Positions 9,801 through 18,348 of a stretch of DNA of 20,226 nucleotides are shown piece by piece. Every line of letters starts with the position of its first letter. The first letter of the stretch is position 1. Source of the DNA: Chara braunii (Eukaryota > Streptophyta > Charophyceae > Charales > Characeae); NCBI GenBank assembly GCA_003427395.1, contig BFEA01000269.1:1233526-1253751 (forward strand). The letters are read 5' to 3'. The position numbers and the translations under genes were made by a program. The notes beneath the pieces were generated by a model that was given only the letters and a program-made list of their open reading frames with translations, did no database searches and was not told where the DNA came from.

Positions 9801-12800
9801 TGGGCCAGCAAGTGTTCCTGTGGGCAGTCGTTTATCCATTCATGATTCCTCCCAAAACCGGGCCACCTCGGGCCGGAACTCCGTGCTTTTAAAGACCCAT
9901 GCCAGGATCGCCTTCGGCGGGTGGTCTGTCACCAGCTGTCCCACGGACTCCCACCGGATAACTTGCTATCGGCGCTGAGTGGTCCGACGTCGCCATCAGA
10001 GATATATGGGCCTCTCTATCGCCTCATTAAGCCCGACCGACGCCCATATCATATCAATTCTAGACCTCCTTGTCACAGCGTTTCCCAAGAAGGTAAATTC
10101 CCTATCTTGTGGATGCAGCGCTTGGTAGGAGTCTGAAAAGCCCAGCCCCATCATTCCATTAAGAAGCGCCAGGGAGTCAGCTTCGACATGCCTTGCTCTG
10201 GTGGAGTCCAACAGCAGGTCCGCGACCGAGTTAAAATCCCCTGCTATGATGATCTTATTCAGGTCTGCAATGAGGGTCTGCAGCTGCTCCCACATCCTAC
10301 GTCGCAGCCCAATCTCCGTGGGGCCATACACTGTGACCAGTCCCCACAGTTCATCCCCCCATTGCAGGACCACCCACGCCCATCGGGCCCCTTGAGTCGA
10401 AGGACCAGTCTCGAACTTCCCCTCTGAAATGGGGGGAGGCCAAGATGCAGACCCCCTTTTTTTGTTCCTTGCGCCGCGGCCCATACTTGGTGGCCCTTCC
10501 ACCACAACGCCGGCTCTGCAATCTTATTTCCATCCAGCTTGGTCTCTCTCAAGCAGACAACAGTCCACAGGTGTACCAACTGAGCTAGGCCAGTTGGTGC
10601 TGCTCTCAGTCAGTCTTAACTGTTAGATTAGCATGTTCACAGCTCCCCGGTACATAGTACTTTGCCCTCTTTGGGTGAATTTCATCATGGGAGAGGGCAT
10701 GGTCTGCTTAGTCTGCTTGGATTTCCATCGTAGGATTCGTAGGAGATAAAACAGTCTGATTGGATATTCATCATCATGGGAAAGAGCAGCGGTTCATGGC
10801 GGGCTGGCCACCTTGGGCTATCAGTTGTGCGGCAGTGGTAGGTGCCCACCCACCTGCAATTAGCTTATGAGTACAATCATCATGCCTCAAAAGTGTCATA
10901 AGGAGACCTTGCAAATCGCCGAGAATTTTGCCTGCCGATGATTCTAAGAATCGTACAAGCTACCCAGCCCAATGGTACCCACAGGCAACTGTTTGTAAAC
11001 AGAGTATGAATTTGAATTCTGACGGAACCAGATGAACAATGAAGCTACCGTCTTCTTCACCGGAATAGAACGCCCGGTCATTATAGCTGTATTTGGCACA
11101 ACTTTCAGCCCAGACACGGCGATAATTACCCGGCGTTCTATTCGGGTGAAGACGTTAGGGGCTATCCCCTTCGCGGAAGGAAAAGTAAAAAAAGCAGAAC
11201 CCTACTATGAGTTCTGAATCGTACAAGTTTGAGAAGCCAGAGAGGCTCAAAAGAAAAAAAAATGAATGTTCGGTGATGAAGAAGAGAAAGTTCCTAGAGC
11301 GTTCATGCTAACCTTACCAAATGTCTCACAAGCCATCGATTCGCTTAACCACTTACCAGCTTAAGTGAACTTGGACTAATTGATTAACATTGTTCATCGC
11401 ACAAAGCTGGCGCTGTGGAAGAGACAGTTTGGCCAGCTTCCGACAAGTTGGTGAGAGTTCGATGAAACACTCTGTCATAGCTCGCCTTCTTTGGCTTTGG
11501 TGCAATCTGCGGCAGCACCAGCTTAACTGACCTTGGACTAATTGATTAGGATTGTTCAGCGCACAAGTCAGTATTAAGCCTCAGCAGCTACACACTAATA
11601 AAAGGCCGTAAACCCAATCAAACATGCTCATTAATACCTGTGGTATATCCAATCAAAATTAAGATCCTTCTCTCTTGCTAGAGATAACTACCAGAGATTA
11701 AATGGTGGTTGTTTCGTATGAGTTTTGCAAACATACGTATACTCACAACATGAAGCCAACATTCTCCCGCACCGTTAACGAGTCAAAGAGTGCCGCACTC
11801 TGGAAAACCTGGAGAAGAGAAGGGGGGGGGGGGGGGGGGGGGGGCGGAGAACAAGCATTCATGAAAACCCAGCAATGATACAACAGTCCATTAGAATTAG
11901 GAGCCTTATAAGAGTTTCAAAAAAAAAAAAAAAAGTGTGGACAGTTCAGCTGGATGCGAGAATGGTAACTGTCGCTATTTTTGTATTGTCCTCTTGAGTG
12001 TATATCTTGTTGTTGCCCCCAAAATGGAGATGGAGAAGAACTTTGGTCCTGTTGAGACCTTCTGGAGATCTGCAAGAGGGGGGAAGGGTGAGAGCTTCCG
12101 TTCTTTTGGCATTTTTTATCTGTGACGTCAAGAAGATCGCAGGTTCTGGCGTTTCGAAGACGTAACGGAAACTCTGATTGAAACTGTATATAATAAAGTT
12201 TAAAGGAAACCACAAGACGTTGACGAGGGGAAGAAAAGTGGTAAGAATCGAGTTAGTTAAATCAATGCATCTATTTTCGTGACTTCTCTCTTCCATGATG
12301 CAAGATGCAACTTCACCACCGCCCATGGATGTACAATCGCTTTGTAGATGAGAATACAAATCATGGAAGAGGGAAGTCACAAAAATAGATGAGAAATTGA
12401 GAATACAAATCATGCTGCATGTGCAATAAGGCAGTTGCAAATATTTCCTGTGGCCCCTGCGCAAGGATGGGTCGCATAAATCGAGAAATCATGCTGCATG
12501 TGCAAGGCCGTTGCAAATTGACCAGTTCAACTACAAAGCACAAGAACCTTGTCTTGCTGCTGAAGAAGAAGAAGAAGAAGAAGAAGAAGAAGAAGAAGAA
12601 GAAGAAGAAGGAAGAAGAAGAAGAAGAAGAAGAAGAAGAAGAAGAAGAAGAAGAAGAAGAAGAAGAAGAAGAAGAGGAGGAGGAGGAGGAGGAGGAGGAA
12701 CGGGGAAGCATTCGAGCATAGTTGTTATCTCGGTATGGAGCCCACTAATGCGGAGAAGAGAGTCAACTGCAAAATGAAGTCGAAACTTCAGGAAAGGTTA

Positions 12801-15800
12801 CAGAAAACAGATATCAAAGCGGCCGACATTATCGATCGATCATATTTCTGGACTCCTGTCACAAAAAAACAGTCTATTCTTTTGTTTTTACCATGCCAAT
12901 CCGAAGCTCCGGATTATCTTCGTCACTGATGAGCCCTGTCCTCTTCTTGCCGCAAATGTATACCTCCCCCTGCAAAGCCCAAGAAAACGGCGGCAAGACC
13001 AAACGTCACTGATATCACACACTCAAAAGCGCCTGTAGCAAAAGTGCCAAGGAATGAAACAACACTCACAACACCCATTAGGGAAGTAACATAGACACAC
13101 TCACACAAGAGGCAAGAACGCCATGAGGGAGGGAGGGAGGGAGGACGTGTGTGTGTGTGTGTGTGTGTGTTGTCATGTTATCGCTACACACAACTCCACA
13201 AAAAAAAGCACAACCGTGCCAGACTGTTGCATCAGGCTTTCACCAACTCGTCAGGAGGATGAACCTGGACAGACAGTCTGCCCAGGATGCATTTTACTGA
13301 TAGATAAGGACTCACCACGTCGCCCAAAGTTAGCGATACCCCTGATTAGGAAAACGTGGTCGACTTTACTCGCACCAACCCTGCAATCCTGGCAGACTGT
13401 CGGTCGGTTCAAACTCCTGACAAGAATGGCTGGTAGTCTTGAGTAAGTAGTTATGCGACTGTATGTCAGCGCCATAAACCCACCACTCTACGCACCCACT
13501 CATGCGTGTGTCGCCAGGAACAAGACCGCAAAAGGCAGCCAGATACAGGAACACACCCAGGTTGAGCTCCACTTTCGAAGCCCACGAGACGGGACGTGCA
13601 AGGGAGAGCGCAAGGAAGCACAGCAGATCATCTGCACCAGGTGAACTCTTGCAATCAACAAAGAAAATATTAGACATCTCTTAACTGAGACATACACAAG
13701 CTAGAGTTAGCCATTTTTCATTTTCTTAGTTATGCTGGAGGACAACACGATACCACATTACCGTCTTCCCCCGAAGAGAACGCGCCCTCATCCTGAATGC
13801 ACACCAGTAATCTTTCCAGCCCAATACAGTCATGACGAGGGTGCATTGTGTTCGGGGGAAGGTGGCAGAAACCAGCGCTGGATACCCAGCCCATACGGGC
13901 GAATGACGCACACATTCGACAGGCGATGAACAGATCACGAGTTCAAATCCTTATGGAATTGCATAGATACAATAATGTTCGGGGCTAAACTCCTTCACCC
14001 CCCTGGGACGATCTGAGTTCCGTGGTGCACCAATCTCTGCACAGCCTTACAGGCAGATTAATTGGGGTTCATCATTCGTGTACGATGCTTCTAGAATTGT
14101 TGGAAAAAAAAACAACCTTTTCGAAAAAATTCTACACGCTTTGCGTATCTTTTGGACTTATGTAGACTTTTGTAGACTTTTGCAGGATACATGTGCAATT
14201 TGCTTTTCCTAGTTGAAATCTCGGTTGAGCATAGTCGCCATTCTTGCAATGTAGGAGACTGCACGGCTTATTAGCGAGTGTGCCATGGCAGTGAGGATTT
14301 TAGTTCGCGCCTTAGCAGGCATGTGCAATTTTTTTTTTTTTTGAAAGGTGGCATGCACACGCGCAGGTGGAAATAGCGGCTCTGCGCTTCTTCTGGCAAT
14401 TTGCCTTCCATCCCCGTTCTATGTCTCGCTTCTTGCACAATTGCTTTCCTGGTGTGCACATGATTTCTTGCATTGCTCCATCTGCAAACTCCATGCGTCA
14501 ACCATCTTCCCACTGCTGCTGGCACCGTGTTTTCCGCACCCTCTTCTCAAATCTTCCCATGCACTTGTCTTCCTTCTCCCCTCTCTCCTTCTCCATTCCC
14601 TCCGTTCTTGCTCTGCCCACGCTTCCCGCCCTTCACGCTCGTTGTGGCCTCTCGTCCCCGATTGGCCGATGTCACTGCATGACAGATCGTCGCATGGAGA
14701 CTGGTGGCCACGTCCCCCATGCCGCGATCTGGCCATGCAGTGCAGTGGCCCTTCCTTCCTTCCTTCCTCGTCCTCCTGTCTCTCTCCGTTCCCCTGCTTT
14801 TCTGGCTGAGCTATAAATCGTACAAGCACGAGTCTCTCTCTCTTTTGGCGCACACATTAGCACGGTCACTGCATTGGCTAGCTGACAGAGTGGACTGCTG
14901 GTTGCTGGGTGGAAAAGTCCCAGTGTGCTCACGCCGATCAAGCCGGGTTCCCGAGTTCACTGCGACGAACTCGCAGAGACTCGGGCGAACCTGACCAACT
15001 GATCGGGTCAAGCCGGGTGACGATCACAGGCTGAAGGAGAGCGCACATACAATGAATGGACTGTCGGTGCGTCGTTTGGTGTTCGTGTTTACTCGGGTCA
15101 ATGGTATGAGAGAGTGGGGTGATCCACTTCCCCTTCTGGTTCTGAAGAAACACTGTTTCGAGCTTTTCGTAATGACAGCTTTGGTGTGTTTGGGGTATGG
15201 AGTGCCACGTGTTGTGATCGGGTGTGTATCATCTCTTCTTGTCTGGATCCAGAGTGATTGCTTGCCCATGGGATGCAGTATGCATTTGTGAAACGAAACA
15301 TCATGTGCACATGCCAATTTCTTTGTAGTGATGTGAGGTGTGGATAAATGATTTAGTTTGCGCAACAGCTTCTATCTTTTGATATCTTGCCTTCTCCAAA
15401 CACACCCCTGGAATCGAATTGTGCCCCACTACCCTTCCCGTATCACAAGCAAAAGCCCCGAGTGTGCGAATGGGGCATTCAGGAATCCGCGGCTCAAATC
15501 TGTAAGCCATACCCCCTCTCCGAAGGAAGCTTATTCCTTAGGATAAGCTGGGTCGGGATTCAGAGGAGTCTACCAAGCATCGCAGCATAGGCAGGCGAAG
15601 CCGCAGCCTGCATTGCGTCTGGTATTGTGGAGACTGCTATTCGAAGCGGCGGCCTTATTCTATCTGTTTTGCCGTAAAACAAGCTGACTGGTAATCTCCC
15701 CTTGCCCCCGTTCTCGTTGCAGATGCAATGTTCTGAACATAGACGTTAAAGCACCAGTACATGGGCACCTGGGCCACGGGTCTGACACGTCAAATTCTGG

Positions 15801-18078
15801 AGGCGCGAAACGACAACGCGGCCGCTGATCGAATTTATCAACGGCGGGCCCAGCGTTTGACGTTTCGGCCTCATTTTCTTGTGGCGACAAGTTTCGGACT
15901 GCAAGGCTGGGGTCGAGTACTTGTGGTTTAATACCACGGGAGAGGCTTTGCTTATGTGGCTTGCAGCAACAAAGGGGAGGGAAGGCTTGCAGCAGCGAAG
16001 GGGAGGGACCAGGTCCGGCGCTCCCAGTCGAGAGCGTCTACCTCAAAACTCCGGGCTCTGCAAAGTGCACAAGCACAGCCTCGCAGAACTTCACAAATGC
16101 CACGTACACACGCCCCGAAGCTTTCCACAGAGGAAGATGGAAGGTGACCACGCCGGGAGCCTAGCTTAAATCAAAATAAAAAATAGGAACATTAAGTCAT
16201 ATTTTATTATTTTTACTAATTAGTCCCTTCCCTCTCCTTCGGCTGTTTTGCAAAATTTGCCCTTCCCCACCCCCTTGCTTCTCCGTAATCAATTCCCTCG
16301 CCAGGCGGAACTCAAGACACGGACATTCCGGATCCGACCTGTTTAACTCCCATCTCCATTTCCCAAAACTCCTTGGCACACGCCGTCGGCGATGCTTTCT
16401 GGCGTACCACTCACTCCGCGGTCGGAAAGCAGTGTTGAGCTCGAGTTTGTCGAGCTCAAGTTCGTCCATCGCACCCCTCCCAACCCCCCGCCTTACCCAA
16501 AAAAGAAAACCGAGACAAAAGAAAGAAGTCAGGGCAGGAGATAGGTCCAAAGTGATAAAAAAAAGAAGTCCATGCCTGCTCTGAACCAATGGTGTGAAGA
16601 AAACCTAATACCTATGTTGCCATCCTTCACAAGAGAATTGCATGATAATCATAAGATCATGCACATTTCTTAGCTCTAACAAAACACGGCCAAAGGTGTC
16701 CCCTCTAATCGTAATTTCGATTCGAGTGTGCATCCAGCTATATCAGGAAAACATTCATTTACATTACTTGGATGGATCAATTGATTTCTAAGATTTCTTA
16801 GCACTCGATACTTCGTTCTTCCGCCCCTTGGCGCTCAATACCTTCCCCTCCCCCACCCAGCACTCTGTACTTGAAAAGTTGGTACTTCTCTTGTCTCAAA
16901 CCATGCTTCCCGGTGATCAGCAACCCCCTGGACTGACGCCCCCCAAATAGAAGGGGCAGTGTGGGTTCTGGAAAAAAAAAAAAAACAGAACATGCAGGAA
17001 AGGAGGCAAAAAAGGAAAAAGAAGAAGAAGAAGAAGATGACGATGAAAGAACCAAGGGGACAAACGGGGCTAGCTCAGTCGGTACACCCACGAACTGTCA
17101 AAATACAGACCCAAGTTCGAATCCAGACACAATCAAAGATGATCAGAATAATATCATTTCTGAATTACCTGGGGCCGGTCAGTTCAATGATGATATCTCA
17201 AGGCCATTGCCCTTAAGAAGAAAAAGAAGAAAGAAAGAAAGAACAAGAAGAGGGCAGCATACATGTGACAAACCTCTGGCGGAGAAGACAAAGGAGGGGA
17301 AAGGCATGGTGCTTGCTAGGCACAGGGAACAACAGCAGAAGGGGACACACAAGGAACAGAGGAAAACAACATAGAGGATGAAGTGAAGACACTAGATTTT
17401 AGGGAGGGGGCGAGAACGACGCTGTTTTTCGGAGCAATCTGCAAAAATACTGGAACAGTACAGAGAAGATTGGCATGGCCCCTGCACGAGGAGGACACAC
17501 ACGGATTGAGAAATGGTCTTAAAATTCTTAAATTATTTAAAATTTTTGAAATTAAAAAAAAAAAGGGAAAAACGAATTCAATTCGAACTACTCAATGCAT
17601 GCATCACCCTCATTCACTCACCTTGTCTGGAGCAAGCAGGCCAGCCATGATCCGCAAAATTGTAGACTTCCCGGTCCCCGATGGGCCAATTATTCCGACA
17701 GCCTCCCCATGCCTGACCTGCAGTAGCCCAAAAAGGAAAACCATTCCGGTTAAGCCACCAGTACCTCACCCAGTTAACGCGCCGCGCCAAACGTGGGTCC
17801 GGACTGTGTGAAAGCCCGGTCGCCCCTAAAAGCCCAGGCTCTGTGCACTGTACAACAAAACAGAAAAAAAAAAGAAAAAAAGAGAGCGTTTCATAAAGAA
17901 AGAAAGAAAAACAGTTCTTTTCCCTCCATTCGTGCAGGGGGAGAGAGAGAGAGAATGAATCTTCCCCCCTTCCCGCTGAAGCTTCATTCTCATTTTCTTG
18001 ATTTTGACAGACGCGCACAGATATATATATATAGAGAGAGAGAGAGCCGGCGAGCTTTGAGCAGCAAACTATCCGTGA

Positions 18079-18132
<54 letters not shown>

Positions 18133-18263
18133 NTCTTCTTCCTTATAACTCCCCCTGTTCAGAACCTGTCTCTTATACACATCTAGATGTGTATAAGAGA
18201 CAGGTGCACGTCCGTCGAAATCAAGAAAATGGGAATGAATATTCAGCGGGAAGAGAGGAAAGA

Positions 18264-18348
<85 letters not shown>

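Larger units (their letters stand above)
6300..10590 (-). mobile_element. 5'-truncated, degenerate LINE (L1-like, plant type)
   Basis: A minus-strand ORF2 remnant reading endonuclease, linker, reverse transcriptase and zf-RVT zinc knuckle in order, broken by several frameshifts and at least one stop. No ORF1 is present and the endonuclease lacks its N-terminal part, so the copy is 5' truncated and dead. The 3' border and poly(A) tail were not located, so the lower coordinate is approximate. It lies in the same orientation as the host gene, in the intron between exons D and E. Confidence 0.9.

Noticed and set aside
12923-13108. A 61-codon hydrophobic minus-strand open frame running into exon C
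   Set aside because: It overlaps the exon C acceptor in another frame and lies in the intron; no family resemblance or independent start signal.
13366-13677. A 103-codon minus-strand frame (…[18 protein letters not shown]…)
   Set aside because: It crosses the foldback at 13261-13410, has no recognisable domain, and no splice or promoter context supports it.
1473-13867. CRISPR-like array from the repeated TACCGTCTTCACCCGAAT motif
   Set aside because: Copies are kilobases apart, occur as inverted pairs and lie in eukaryotic introns; a MITE explains them.
14810-15291. TATA-like 'gctataaatc' followed by a 79-codon plus-strand frame
   Set aside because: The spacing is loose, the product is unlike any family I know, and one TATA-like string in an AT-variable intron is weak evidence.
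16197-16589. A 130-codon minus-strand frame with Arg-rich and acidic patches
   Set aside because: No similarity recognised; its N-terminal half comes from low-complexity sequence.
17422-17527. A functional U6 gene
   Set aside because: Many substitutions in conserved U6 positions, no T-run terminator at the U6 end and an A-rich tail.
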